Part shown: positions 12,175 to 24,800 of the stretch, one piece after another
How the letters are laid out: every line of letters starts with the position of its first letter
Numbering within the stretch: position 1 is the stretch's first letter
Origin: Eudorina sp. 2006-703-Eu-15
Lineage: Eukaryota; Chlorophyta; Chlorophyceae; Chlamydomonadales; Volvocaceae
Reading direction: 5' to 3'
DNA: 64,000 nt
Assembly (NCBI GenBank): GCA_003117195.1
Contig: BDSI01000133.1
Location: 193,501-257,500, forward strand
The notes under the pieces: model-generated
The model's database searches: none
Told to the model about the DNA's origin: nothing
The model's input: the letters and a program-made list of their open reading frames with translations, nothing else
Translations under genes and position numbers: made by a program

Positions 12175-13067
12175 ATGTTGAGCGGGATGCACGAGCACGG
12201 GGCGGCTCGCGACCTGCTGACCAACACGGGCACCGACACGGGCGGCGACGTGGGCGTGGAGCTCAAGGGCGGAGTGGGCAAGGACGTCGTCGGCACCGTC
12301 ACGACGCGGTGCGTCAGGCGGTGCGGTGCATTGCTGCCAGCAGGGTCAGCAGTGAAAGTGCCGTCGTGCATTTCTGCGGTACAACCGATGAGCGGCGCTG
12401 CGCGCTGCTGCCATCGGGTGTCTGCCATCGGGTGCGTGTACGGAATGGCGATGACCCATGGGGCGGAGGGTTATTATTAGGATGTTACCGCGGGTCATCG
12501 GTGACAGCCCCGGCGACAGCCGAGGCTTCCTCACCATACACTGCCTAAACGAACTAACGCCACCATGGCGCTCCGGACAGGCTCCCCAAGTGCACCGAAA
12601 CACTCCCCGGGCCCACACTACCAGGGAACCAGGGTGCTGAGTTGCTGACCCAGTGCACGACGGACGTAAGTGTGACTGCCCTGATGAGCAGTGCAGCAGC
12701 GTGGACATGTGCATTGGAAGGTCACATGCCCGCGTACCTGGCGTAGGATCTCTACGGCAGAAGTCCCACGTGAGCGCGTTCAAAGCGGGATGCAGTCGGC
12801 GTGCTAGTGGCGTGTTCTGGTGGCACAGGGTGGCACTGTTGTTCCGTGAGTTATGCAGATGCTATAGGAGCGTAATGTGCAGCTTCTCCCCTTACTGAAT
12901 GCTATCACCGGACGCTGTTTTGGTTCTAACATTCTGTCTGTGTTAAGAAGTTCGTGGTGTTGCGAGCGAGGATCATCAGCTGCGACCTGTACAGGCAGAT
13001 CCAGGTCGTGGCCAGGAGGACGCATATGCCACTTTCGCAGATAATGGGCACATTCTATTGGTACTGA
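12175..13067 (+). CDS. Weak multi-exon gene candidate
   Basis: Two segments look coding. An ATG at 12175 opens MLSGMHEHGAARDLLTNTGT and continues to a GT donor at 12309. A last exon from about 12948 reads KFVVLRARIISCDLYRQIQ, then VVARRTHMPLSQIMGTFYWY, with TGA at 13065-13067. A short middle exon ending at a GTAAGT donor near 12664 is possible, but I could not make all phases agree. A dispersed repeat copy (12470-12545) lies in the intervening sequence. The protein is not recognised. The final segment is the most coding-like part; the overall model may be wrong or the gene decayed. Confidence 0.28.
12470..12545 (-). repeat. Dispersed repeat copy, long form with (TTA)n
   Basis: TTATTATTAGGATGTTAC, then CGCGGGTCATCGGTGACAGC, ending in CTTCCTCACCATACACTGC. 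This is one of the two longest copies and matches 41108-41180 over most of its length. Confidence 0.6.
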
Positions 13068-13756
13068 TGATAATCAGTGGAGTGAAGATAGCACAGTATC
13101 GGAATTCGACGTCGTTCGACGACGTGCGACGGGCAAACGAATTCATCGCCCACAACAGAAACGGCATGGCCATAAGAGCTTATTTAGTAGCCATAGTTGT
13201 TGGATAAGCATTCTGTTGTTGGTGGCCTGACCATGATTAAATCGGAGCAACAACACGGCCCGGCCCCGCCCCCTCGCTGTTTTCTCGTGTAGGCAAGTAA
13301 AACTTCGGAAGTATATATTGCTTCAGTCTAATTCGATCATAACTTCTCTCACCTCTGCAGACCCCGTCTAACGGAAGTCAGCGCTCAGCGGCTCGCAGTC
13401 GTACAATTGGTCATCCACGCATAGCGGTAGTGCTACTAGCTCACAACACAATACTGATGCAAATGTAATGCAACTTCGACCTTCTTTCGATTTCGCTCCT
13501 AACAATCAGAAGCCTATTGCGACTTCCTATCTTGCTTGGGAGTTTATCTAATTCCTATTGTTCTTTTAACTTACATATTATACCAAACTACATATAAATA
13601 CTTTAGGCCGCTTGTTGGTTTCGTTGCCTAAGGCTTTTCGGACAGCTTGTCCATACTGCAAGCTCTCCTAACATGAAGGTTGCAAACGTGGGCTTCAGGC
13701 GATAGCTTTGCTATCGTGCACGGCTTGGCCCTCCGTGGGCCAAGCGACTGGTCATC
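13068..13756. other. Intergenic region before the coiled-coil gene
   Basis: The stretch is AT-rich from about 13440 to 13620. Just before the next start codon are two short hairpins, CGATAGC-TTT-GCTATCG near 13700 and CTTGGCC/GGGCCAAG near 13725. No gene is seen. Confidence 0.35.
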
Positions 13757-16700
13757 ATGGCGCAACCTGAACCCGCACCTGCGGGAGGCGCCAACGCAGG
13801 GCAAGCTCAAGGTGCGGTGACTTGCACACCGATATTCGGAACCTCCCTGGCATGATGTTTCCACTTGCATAGGAGGTTGCTTGGCAAACCCATCCGTGCC
13901 GTCACATACGTCCTCACCATCGTCACTCCGGCATTCAACGCGGCTCGCATTCAGCACCTCGCCCTGTACCGCGTGCCGTTTACGCCGCCAAACGTGGCAA
14001 TCACAGCACGGCTCCCCCCACCCCCGAGGTCCACAACCAGCCGTCGTACTAACCGTCCCACGACTCGCCCAACCTGATCCCCCTCAGTAATCTCTTCAAG
14101 ACGCTTCCGGAATGCTTCCTCGTCGCCCCTTATTTCTCCTGTTCCCTTCTCGCCCCCTCATCTCTCCAGTCTAGTTATGCTTCCTCTTGGCCCGCTTCCT
14201 GCTCCTGTCCCTCGCCTGGCCCCACCCCATGCCTGGCCCCACGCCCCGCCTGGCCCCTCCTCCACAGCCGAGGATGTGGACTGGTCCTCCGTGGAACAGG
14301 TGGCCAACATGGTCAGCCGCACCACCATGGCGGCCATGCAGCAGCTCTGGAGGCAGAACGCCATAGGCATGGACGAGCTGGGCAGGCTGTACGCGGAACG
14401 CATGTACGAGAGTCACTCGCAGGCCGTACGGGTGCGTGCTCGGGGGGGGGGTCTACGGCCGCGGCTATGGCTGCGGCTGTGGCAACAGCAGGGTACACCA
14501 TCGGGTCTTTTCCCCGTGTGTCCTCAAAGCGCGCGACCGGGGGGCGGGCCCTTGGACGTGAGGGCGATAGTGGGGGCGGCGGGGCGGTGGTGGTGGTGGT
14601 GGGGTGTGGCGGTGGTCGTCAGACGGGTGGGGAGGAATGGGTCGCGGACGCGCAATGGCGGAGCGAATGGGCCGGCCGGTCGGCCGACGCGAAATGCGTG
14701 CGTGCCCGCCGGCCCTCCGTTGCCGATGCTCTCCTCCCTCGTGATAAAAGCGCGCCCCCGCGCCAACCTCCTGCTCCAACCCGGGGCCCCCCTTCCTCAC
14801 CTGGCAACCCTCACCCTGTCTACAAATTTGTCCAATACCCTCCCCCCTCAGGAAATCGCCGAGGTGAAGAACTTCGACCTGCGGCGGGTGCTGGTGGTCC
14901 TCAACAGCTTCACGGAGGCGACCCGGGAGCTGGTCATGGGCATCTTGCAGGCAGGCGCAGGGGACAGTGGGGCCGGGGCAGGGGGGGGGCAGGAGACTGT
15001 GGGGCAGGGGCAGGGGACAGTGGGGCCGGGGCAGGGGAAGGAGCCGGGGCAGGGCCAGGAGCCGGGGCAGGGGCAGGGGAAGGACCCGGGGCAGGGCCAG
15101 GAGCCGGGGCAGGGGCAGGGGAAGGAGCCGGGGCAGGGCCAGGAGCCGGGGCAGGGGCAGGGGCAGCAGCCGGGGCAGGGGCAGGAGCCGGGGCAGGAGC
15201 CGGAGCCGGGGGATAGTAGCCGGGGCAGGGGCGGGGGCAGGGGCAGGGGCAGCAGCCGGGGCAGGGGCAGGGGCAGGAGCCGTGACTTTGTGTGCGGGCT
15301 GGGGCGCGAAGGGGGCGGGAAGGCCTTCCAAGGGATGTGGCGATTTCGGAGACATGACGTGCCGCGCCCACCTGCCAGGGCCAAGACCTGGTTCAGTGCT
15401 CTGGGAGGGAGGCGAGGGGCGAACGAATGAATGGATGCTCATCACGGAAAGGGAGGCGGGGGCGGGGCGGGGGGGGCCGCGCTTGCGGAGCGCAGAGCGC
15501 CGAGCCGCGCGAAGACGCGGGGGGTTTGTTGCCCCGGGTGTACGGCATACACAAGAACACAACAGCAAAATAAAATCACCGAAACAATCGCGAAACAATC
15601 CCCCTGCTCTCCCCTGTCCCGGGCCCTCCCCAGGAGATCAAACGGCGGGACGATGACTTCACCCAGCAGCTCTACCAGGTGCGTGGCACCGAGCACAGGG
15701 GGGAGGGGAAGGGGGGGACTAGGATCACCAGACGGAAGGGAGGCGCCCCGCTGCGCCCTACCCCCCATGGATTCTTGTTAGCTGCAGCTTGACCGCAATC
15801 ACCCCCCCCTTTTCTAGACCCCACCCCCCCCCCCATCTCCCGACCCCACCGCACACCCCGCACTCCGCTGGACACTCGATATCTATTGTGTCATTGTATC
15901 ATCAGGTCATGTGTTCTTGTACATAAAATTGTGATCTACGATATTCGCTCAGAACCTGTCTCGCTGACACCTGCCTTCGCGGTCTCCGTCCGCCCGTGGA
16001 AGCAAGGCGACACGCGCCGCCGCCATCACACCGCTGTCCGCCCGCTGTGCCCCCGTCCGCGGCCCCCCCCCCCGGCCAGGATTTAATCATCACCGAACTG
16101 GGTAAACCCTAAACCCTAAGCCTTGGGCTGCTGGTTCACTGCACTCGTATCCCCCGGTGCCCCCCTACCCCTTACCCCGGTGGCCCCTCCGCCGCAGACC
16201 ACCCGCGGCGCCTTCGCCCGCAACCTCCGCGCCGCGCTGGAGGCCCGGGACGCCTGGTACCGCGAGAAGCTGCGCGGGCTGCGACAGCGCCACGACGCAC
16301 AGCTGGCGGCGGTGCGGCACGCGGCGGCGGTGGAGCTGCAGCAGCGGCAGGTACGGCGGCGGCGGCCGGGGGACGATCTTTCGACCCGCCGGCGGCGGGG
16401 GTTCACTGCCTGACACGCGGGAAAGAGCAGGAGGGGGGGGGACAGCAGCCCTAGAGAGGGTATTGGACATTGGTAGACGTCTCAAACCGCGCTGCTGCCA
16501 CCCTAGAAGGGGGTGCAACAGAACAGGGGACGTCCCTGGGCGACGGGCGCCTGGGCTGCCTTGGCGGCTTTTTGGATGCCCCCACGCGGTCTTTGTCATC
16601 ATCATGCATGGGGTCTCGCGGAGGGGACCTGGGGGGTTGATGGAGTGCGGGTGGCCACCGTCACGGGGCCACACGATCCACCATCAGGCCCTGCGCCCGA

Positions 16701-18777
16701 CCACAGCGGCGATCTGAACGGGGCATCTAAACCCTTAAACCCCGCCGAGACCGCAACGCGGGACCGCAAGCTAGTTCACTCGCCAGAAACCCCCTCCGAG
16801 CACCACCCACCACCCACCGACCACAGCGTCGCTTTCCAATTTTGCGAAACCCCCACTCGCTTCTCGGTCGGCCGCCCTCAGATGCAACTCAAGATCGCGC
16901 TGGCTCGGTCCCTGGCCAAGAGCGCGCGCGGCGAGAACCCCACCGCCATCCTCAACATGCTGGGTGGGTGGGTGGGTGACTGGGCGGCTGGGTGGATGGG
17001 TGGGTGGCTGGGGGGGTGGCTGGGAAGCTGGGTTGGTGGGTGGCTGGGAAGCTGGGGGGGTGGGTGGCTGGGCGGGTGAGCTATTGAACCCAGAGACGCG
17101 GGGAGGGGCGTGAGCTGTTGCCGCGCATGGCCAATACCGGTTCCGGGGATGACCGTCTGACAGAGGCGGGGTAGCCTGGCCTTAATCACCGGTGCACCGG
17201 TGGTAGGGTGAGTTGATTTGGGGGAGATGGACGCCGTCAGGGGGCCGGGGCGTGGTGGGCGGAATCGCCCGGAGGAGGTGCCGGGTGCGTGGGGCTCGGT
17301 GGTGGTGTTTCGTGGAGCTGAGCGCCGTGCCTGCCGTCGGATGGGGCCCTGGCGGGCGCCGGTCCGTACAGAGTACGGCTGGGATGCGGCGTTTCTGGAT
17401 GGGGCGTACGACGGCCGATGGGCAGCACGACGGGGGCCTGGTCGGATTGGCGGGAAGCGGGCGGCTTGCCGCCGTATTACCCAGTGCCGCCAACCCTACC
17501 GCCCCAGCCGCACGGCCGCGCGTCGGGTGCTAGCTAGTGGTTGAGCCACGCCATGGGCCGAGCTCCTGACCAAATCACCCCTCTCACGGTCGCCCAATCA
17601 TTCCCACGTGGCCGTGCATGCTCGCCCTCCTCGCTCCCACCCCAGCGGCGCGCACGGGTACGGAGATGGGGATGCACCACCACCCCGGCATCACGACAGC
17701 GCCCACCGTCACCGCCGCCGGCGCCGTCATGCTCGACCCAACGGCCTCCGCCGCCTCCGCCGGCGGCAACGCCGCCGCGGCCGCGGCCGCGGCAGCGGCC
17801 GCCGGGCTGTCGCCCGGCGGTAACGCCGCCGCCAGCGCGGTGCCCGGCGGCGGCGGCGGCCTGGGCATCAGCGAGGGGGGTCAGGCCGGGGGCCCTGTCC
17901 AGCCGGCGGACCTGGGCCCTGAGGCCGCGATCCTGGAGGAGCTGTTTGAGGACGCCAATGCGGCGGATGCGCTCAATCGGGAGCTGGAGGCGTCACTGGC
18001 GCGGGCCAACGCGGAGCTCCTGGACCTGAGGGAAAAGGTAACGGAGGGAGGGGGCGGTCCGGAGGTAGGGCGCCGCAGCTCAGCGAAGCGACCCAAATAA
18101 GAATAAATAAATGATAAATAACTAAATAAATAAATAACAAAAAACGAAGCGAAGCGAAGCGTAGGTGCCATGGTGTTGATTGGTTCCGGTGGGAAATTGG
18201 CCCCGGGTACGTGTGGGTCTACGCGCTGGCGGGCCACAGCGGGTGAGAGCAAGCAGGGGCCGGAGCCATGGGAGGCCACAGGAGTCGCTGCATTGCCCAG
18301 GAATCCAGCAAAGGGGCGAATGCGGCGGAGGGGCGAATGCGGCAGCAGGCGTGCGCGGGAGGCCGCGGTTGTGCGCGGGGCTTTTGTATGCATCATACAC
18401 TTTAGTGGAGTCGAAACTGATCGGGGTTTGGGATGGGGGTTATAACGAGAAATCGGGGCCTGATGGGGGATCGTAGGCCGGTCCCCTGGAGCATCCGCGA
18501 GTACCGTACCATGGATTTATTGTAATATGTAAACCTCGGGTTTGGACTGAGAGGCTGGCTCGGTGTGCACGGGCATGCGACACAGCTGGAGGTGTAGGAA
18601 AGCACACTTTCGGACACCCTGATCGATCGTCACCATCATTTCCTGCTGCTACTGCTGTTGCTGCTGCTCCTCCCCCGACTCTTCCTCCCTCGCGCACGCC
18701 CACTGTGCTCTGTGACAAGTGCCCAAGCGCCTCGCAGCTTGTCGAGCTGTTGAGCTCCGGGTGATTATTGGCAAACC

Positions 18778-18865
<88 letters not shown>

Positions 18866-20451
18866 CTTTACCTGCGAGCCGTCTGGCCGAATGCACGCAC
18901 TCGTACCGCCCCGGTCCCGGGTCCCTTATGGGTGCCTCCTGGGCCCTCCGGGTCCCTCGTTTACACCGCCTCCCCTCCCCGTTTCTGGGTTTTTTTCTTT
19001 TCAATTTAACCCGCTCCGCTCTCTCAATCTCCACCTCTGCCGGCCGTCCGGCAGATGGAGGCGGCCCAGACGGCAGCGCACGAGGCCGCCTCGGATGCTT
19101 CCCAGTGGCGCAGCAAGTGGGTGATGGAGGCCACCAAGACCGACTCCATAAAGCGCGAGTCCATGGCTATCATCGCCAAGTGCGAGGAGGTGCGAGGGCG
19201 TTGAAATGAAAGCAGCAGCAGCAGCCGCACAATCCTGAGGCGTGTGTGTGTGTGTGTGTGAGTGTGGGGGGGGACATAATTGAAAGCAGCAGCAGCCGCA
19301 CAATCAGGAAGATGGGGAGTTCGAATTGAAAGCAGCAGTGTTGGGTGGCCTGCAGTAGCGGCCGCTAAGCGGTCAGGAGCGGTTGGGAGGCCCGCGGACT
19401 GCCGGGAGCAAAGAGGTTGACGATCGTGGAGCGTGTGCGGGGGTTTGCTGAGTCAGCTTGGACGAGCCAGGGGCAGGGGCAAAGGACGTCTGGAGGGGTC
19501 TACCTGCAAGTCGACACTGGGGGGGGATTCCGTTCTCGCTCCCGGTGCGGTCGCGGGTGATGGCCTACATGCACTCGCGGGTGAATGGCCCACATGAAAG
19601 GCGTTGTCTTCAGCGCAGATGACCCCGACACGGGGGCCAGCCTCCACACCCTGTGCCCACCTGTTTAGTCGTGTACGGGGCTGTGGCCGTCCCCCCGGCA
19701 CGGGTCCGGGGGTCGCCTCTGATGCACACGCGAGCCCGCCTAAGATGGGGGATCCGCGCGGAGGGGGATGATGAATCGGCACCACCGAACTTATGCAACC
19801 GGAGTAACGCGGACCGGTGTCAGTCCGACGGCAGGGTTCAGGGAAGGGTCCCTGCCGACGCTGGTGCTGCAGACGCTGCTGATGCCGACGCTGATGCTGC
19901 TGATGCTGTTCCTGTTGCCCCTAACTTCCCTCGCAGCACCTGACCCAGCTGCAGCAGCACCACATCGCGGAGATCAGCCAGCGGGACTACCTGCTGCAGC
20001 GCTGCCGGGACACCATCGCCAACCTCGAGGCGCGGCTGCAAGGCGGTGAGCTCATGGGTATCATGATGCATGAGAGGGGTTCCGCCTGCATGCGAAAGGC
20101 GCGCACGCTGCGCTGCGGTGGTGTTGCTGCTGTGTGGTGCTGTGTGCCTTCGTCTTTGTTCATGTAATGGTGCTGTGTCACAGCATGGTGATAGGGCTCT
20201 TGAGGAAGTTCGACGGGCTCCAGCCCCAGGGCCGACGAGCCAGCGTGCAGCCCGAGCAGTTCGGACTCGGCTCTCGATGCAGCGCGCGGCGCATTGTTCG
20301 TTCGCAGTTAGCCGTGGCCCCATTTTGGACTCGTGTTCGCGGGTCACGCCGTGGCTGTTGCCGCGGGCGCCGTTGCCGTGCAGGGTCCCCGCCGCCGCAG
20401 CCGTCCGTGGCCGCTGGGGAGCCCCAGAAGAGCGGAGCTGCCCCCGCGTGA
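13757..20451 (+). CDS. Unrecognised coiled-coil protein, about 12 exons
   Basis: A phase-consistent model of about 548 aa joins 13757-13811, 13873-14086, 14170-14431, 14852-14950, 15634-15678, 16198-16350, 16882-16963, 17646-18037, 18728-18760, 19055-19189, 19937-20045 and 20384-20451 (TGA). It starts MAQPEPAPAGGANAGQAQ. The second exon and the 33-nt exon at 18728 are tentative. The donor of the exon ending at 14950 would be GC rather than GT, or that exon runs into the G-rich repeat. The best-supported parts are helical and charged: VEQVANMVSRTTMAAMQQLW, EIAEVKNFDLRRVLVVLNSF, ARNLRAALEARDAWYREKL and HIAEISQRDYLLQRCRDTI, consistent with coiled coils. An Ala/Gly-rich linker lies in the exon at 17646. 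The C-terminus is a short Pro/Ala tail. No family is recognised. It is co-oriented with CEP131 downstream, so a ciliary role is possible but unproven. Confidence 0.62.
14951..15290. repeat. G-rich (GGGGCAG)n-type minisatellite in an intron
   Basis: About 340 bp of GGGGCAGGGGCAGGAGCCG-type units on the plus strand. The dense runs of four G could form G-quadruplexes in DNA or pre-mRNA. It directly follows the exon ending at 14950. Confidence 0.85.
16963..17078. repeat. G-rich (GGGTGGGTGGCTGG)n repeat in an intron
   Basis: Irregular GGGTGGGTGGCTGGGAAGCT units begin at the 5' splice site of the exon ending at 16963, so the donor GTGGGT is itself the first repeat unit. Confidence 0.8.
18779..18862. 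repeat. (GT)42 microsatellite
   Basis: A perfect GT dinucleotide run of about 84 bp within an intron of the coiled-coil gene. Confidence 0.97.
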
Positions 20452-21806
20452 GCTGCCGCGTTGGGAGCTGCCGCGGGTCGTGGCAGCGAGCGTCGGTCGG
20501 AGGGCGAGGGCGAGAACGAGGTCGGAGGGCGCCCAACTGAAAGGGGACAGGGGACATGGGGAGGACGCTGGGGTGGCGGCCAGCCTCGCTTTGGGGGGTT
20601 GCTGTGTGAGGCCAGGTTGGCGGCCCCTTGCATAAGGTCCAAGCTCTGTGGACACCGTGGGGTGGTGCCCCGGGGGTTGGCCTCCGGTGTGCTTGTGGCT
20701 GCGGGTCGAGCACTCCGAGCGGTGCTGTTGGTCTTGGTGTTTGGTGGGGAGGCTTCGGCTGTCACCGACGACTGGCCCGTGTTAGGCCCGCTGCGGAGCG
20801 GATTCCGTGTGACAGGTGTTTGGGGAGTCGACGGCGGGGTCCGGTGCTAGGAGGCCAGAATGTTATCGACTTGTGGTGATCAGCAGGAGGTGCTTCGGGG
20901 CTGGGATGCAAGGCAGTTCGGGCTGCATCCGGCTGCAAAGAGGTGTTCTCTGTCGGCGTACGCAATGAATGCGTATCGTGCATGCCTGTGTGCCCAGCCA
21001 CACGAGATCAAATTTTCACCGCGGCCCTGCCCGGAGCATGAGGAGTACTCTTGATTCGCCGTGTTTCTGAATGACGGGTTATGACATTCGGTTTTCTGGG
21101 GTTTTCCGGTGCACGCTCCATTACCTATTCTTGTTCCTTGTGGACGCTCCCGGTTCTGAGCGAGAGCAGCTGTATCGCAATAACAATTGATGACCCTAGG
21201 ACTCACGCGGAAGAGCCACGTTCAGATTTTAAGAAAGACGACTTGCTGATGCAACGGTAACCGGTTGGCCGTTGCCGACTTTCATCACATTTTTTGGAGC
21301 CAGGCTGCAAAAAGTCCTAGCTATTAGCAAATTATGATAATGATAATGGAACGTCTGTCACGGTGTTGGTTGGACTATGGCACCGTGTGACAACTGACGC
21401 AAGCAGTTACATGGTTCCTGTTCTGTACTGATTGACTTTGACCACCGTCATTCGCGGAAGATATCAGCAAAGGCACTCAACTTTGCGCTTTAGCACTGAA
21501 ATAATGTGCATAACTTAACCTATACCTTGACCGGCTGTCATTTCGAACGAAGGCTGATAGCATACAGTTTACTCTGCCAGAGCGAGACGACAGCCTGGCT
21601 ATCAACAATTGACTTTGTGAACTGCCTCATCTACAAGGGCAAAAATGCACAAGCCCGAGGCTATCTGGACCGCCGGGCTAGGCGTGTTTCTCAATTACGG
21701 CTTCTCGATTGCATAAGAGACTTCTGTATAGGTTATTTGGCTTGAAATTGGCAGAGAAGTGGGCTCAGGCCATTTTCGTTGTGAGGATTCTGTTCGTCAA
21801 CGCCCA
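20452..21806. other. Intergenic region between the coiled-coil gene and CEP131
   Basis: This is the 3' flank of the coiled-coil gene and the promoter region of CEP131. It includes a partial dispersed repeat copy at 20742-20786. From about 21050 the sequence is markedly more AT-rich. No exon is supported, and no TATA element can be assigned with confidence. Confidence 0.45.
20742..20786 (+). repeat. Dispersed repeat copy, partial
   Basis: GGAGGCTTCGGCTGTCACCG, then ACGACTGGCCCG, matches the inner part of the long-form repeat without the GTTACAG end. Confidence 0.4.
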
Positions 21807-24800
21807 ATGAGCGCAAAGCAACAAGGTAAGGCGTCCACTTGGGTCAAGATAAAGCGGATACCCTGTCAACATATGTTTGCATTGCATGCAGATACGGTAG
21901 GTTCCAGACAGGCACCCAAACTGCCACAGTTTCCGGCCCGGAAAACTTCGTCGACATCTGTCGGCCAGTCGCCCGGCAAGCGCAACAGGTACGCTCGCTT
22001 AGTGTGGAAGAGCGGGAGGCCAACACATGCTGGTATGACACACAATTCTGCACACTGTGCTCAGGGTGGAATCTCTACCCGGCGTGGTGCCATCTGGGCG
22101 ATTGCCTGACTCAGCGGAGTGGGCGCGGAGCGGGGTTGCAAAGCTCACAAACCTAGACAAACGGAACAACACGGACTCTTACGAGGATGAGATGGGTGAC
22201 TTGGAGGGGTTTGCAAGCCCGCGGCTGGCGAAGACACGGGCGCAGGTGAGCATGGGGCGAGCAGGGACTAAGGCCAGGAAACATACAAGGCAGCTTCTTC
22301 GGTGGCAGACGACGTCAGCCTCACATGCGCTTTGGTCCCGTCGATGTTATTTCTAAAGGGAAGGAAGCTCCGCAATAGGAGCGGACCCCGGAATCCCTCG
22401 CCTCGGCGAACTGGCAACCCTCGGCGGTGTCGCTCTCGCAGGTAGCTCGAGATGAGGTGTTGTCGTACATGCACCACCGGCGCTACCAGCGCAAGGACAC
22501 ATCCGACCGCATCGCAGTAAGTGGCTCACAGGAACGCCTCAAAGCGGTACTCTGTATACGTGCAGCAAGACGGCACTGCTGACCTGGGGCGGTGTATAAG
22601 TGATGTTGAATGGGAACAAACCTAGGCGGTTGACGCACCAGACTGGGGTGGATTCGGCATCATAGCCTCACTGTCTCCAAATTGTTCCCCGCCTGCTGCG
22701 GTCTCCTTGCTCAGGCGCATCGCAGCCTGCTTTAGACCATCCTCTTGCCCATCCTGCACGACACACACCTTGCCGCAGGCTCCGGAACCACGCGACACCT
22801 CCTTTGACCATTCCGACGGCGACGACGACCGCAGCCGCGCCCGTTCAGCGGCGCTCGGCACAGCACCCAGCGCCTCGCCGGCAGCTGGGGATCCCACGCT
22901 GCTCCTCCATCGCGTGCAGCAAGCTCTGGACCGGTGGCCGGCGCAGGGCCGGCACACAGCGGAAAGCAGCTTCACGGACGATGACTTACGCCCCACCAGC
23001 ACGGATCAATCCCCGACGCGGCACAGCCGCGGTTTCCTCGAGGAATCGGGAGGCAGCGTCACAGCCACGGCGGCCGCGGGCGGACAGGGCAAGAGACCCG
23101 GCGGTGTGGGCGGCGGGGCGGGTGTCGGCGGGCGCAACGCGGATTCGTCGACCGGGTTCTCCAAAGTGGACGACCCGGGGAGGCCGAGCAGCAGCGCGGC
23201 GGGGCAGGCCAGCGGCGGGGGGTGCGCGTCGCTGTCGGAGGACGCGTTCGAGTCCTTCAAGAGGGACATCGCGGCGCGGGTGATCCAGACGCATTGGCGC
23301 GGGTGGCAGCGCTGGAAGGCCAAGGTGGGTGCGCGGGTTCCGGCGGGGTCGACCATGTTCAGGCGTCTGTCGATGGCCCCTCCTTGTCTGATGTGCGTCT
23401 GTCGATGACCCAACGCTCATGAGGGGACCCGTCAGGCGGGACACCTGCTGGCACCTGCACACAAAGGCCGGCTCGGGCCGTCCAGTCGTCTAGCCGGGGG
23501 GAGTCCACTTTGCTTGCCTCTCCCGATTGTCTGCCCGCGGCCCGTCCGTCGCCTGCTCCGGCGTCTTTCCGCGGGTGTACCTCTCCTGCAGGTGCGCCGT
23601 GACGCGGAGGAACGGATCCTGCGGCAGCTGCTGTCCGATGACTCGGGCCTGAGCCTGCGGATCCTGCTGGGCAGCGGCAGCAGCAGCGGCGGGGGCAGCG
23701 TGACCGTTGGCGGCGGCAGCCGCAGCAGCGGCGGCAACACCTGCAGCGGCGGCGGGACTGCGGGTGCGGGAGCGGTCACATTGGGCCGGGAGCGCGCGGC
23801 CGGCAGCAACAGCAGCGCAGGTGGCCCTGCGCCGTCAGGTACCTCGGAGCGATCCGCCGCCGCTGCCCCCGGCGCCGCGCAGCAAGGGCGGAATGGGCTA
23901 CTCGGGCGGCCCTCCACGGCCGGCTGCGGCGGAGTGCTGGGCGGCCTTGGGGAGGACAGGCGGCTGGCCCTGGCGCGCCCGGCGTCGGCTGCGGCGGCCC
24001 AGGCTGCGTCTAGGGGGAGGAGCCCTGCACGCGGACGCGTCACTGCGCCAGCGGCTGTTTCCTCACCGGCGGCGAGGGGCAATCGCGCCGCAGCGGAGCG
24101 GCCTGGCGTGCGTGGCGGAGGCGGCGGAGCCAGCCGGGGTCTGAGCTTCGCGTCGGATGAGGTTGGAAGCGATGAGGCTCAGCCGCCCGATGAGGGCAAC
24201 GCTCGCCAGGTGGGTGGAAGAGGGTTTCACGCGTGGTTAGGGTATTCACACACGATTTGGGGATTTAGCACGCCCGCGTGGAAGGTGGCAGAAGCAGTGC
24301 GCCGCCGCCGGTGGCGGAAGGTGGCAGAGGCAGTGCGCCGCATAGGCTTATCGCGCTGGGGAATGGCGAATGTGGAAGCGCAATCTGGAGCTGCGCCAAC
24401 CCTCACCGCAGCCGCGGCGGGGCGGCCGACGGTTGGCGCAATCTGCAACGGATAAGGGCTGCAGCAGCAGCAGCAGGCCACGCTGGATCCCCCTCTTGTG
24501 CCGCGCTCCCTCACAACGCGTGCGTGCAGGCCGTGGTCCAGCCAAGCAAGAGGCACGTGGGCGGCCACGCCGTGTACACCTTCCCGGCCACGCCGCAGAA
24601 GCAGCGCAACGCGGCGCCGCCGCCACCATCTGCCCCAGCGGAGGCGCCCGCGCCGGCGTCGGGCGCCGTGGCGCCCCCGGCCGCCGGTGACAACGTGGAT
24701 GGTCCGCCCCGCGGCCGTGACCCCGCACCGGACGTAGACACCGAGACGGTCTGCCGGCCGTCCAGCTCAACGATCGCCGCAGATGACGACGCCTCAGTGG

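Noticed and set aside
14465..15598. 377-codon minus-strand frame rich in Leu/Pro/Arg
   Set aside because: It is the complement of the G-rich intronic minisatellite and of plus-strand exons.
16105..16121. AAACCCTAAACCCTAA, resembling plant-type telomere repeats
   Set aside because: Only about two units inside an intron; too short to call an interstitial telomere.
20046..20166. Extension of the coiled-coil gene past 20045 to a stop overlapping TGTAA
   Set aside because: The GTGAGC donor at 20046 and an in-phase terminal exon at 20384-20451 give a more coding-like end, though the extension cannot be excluded.
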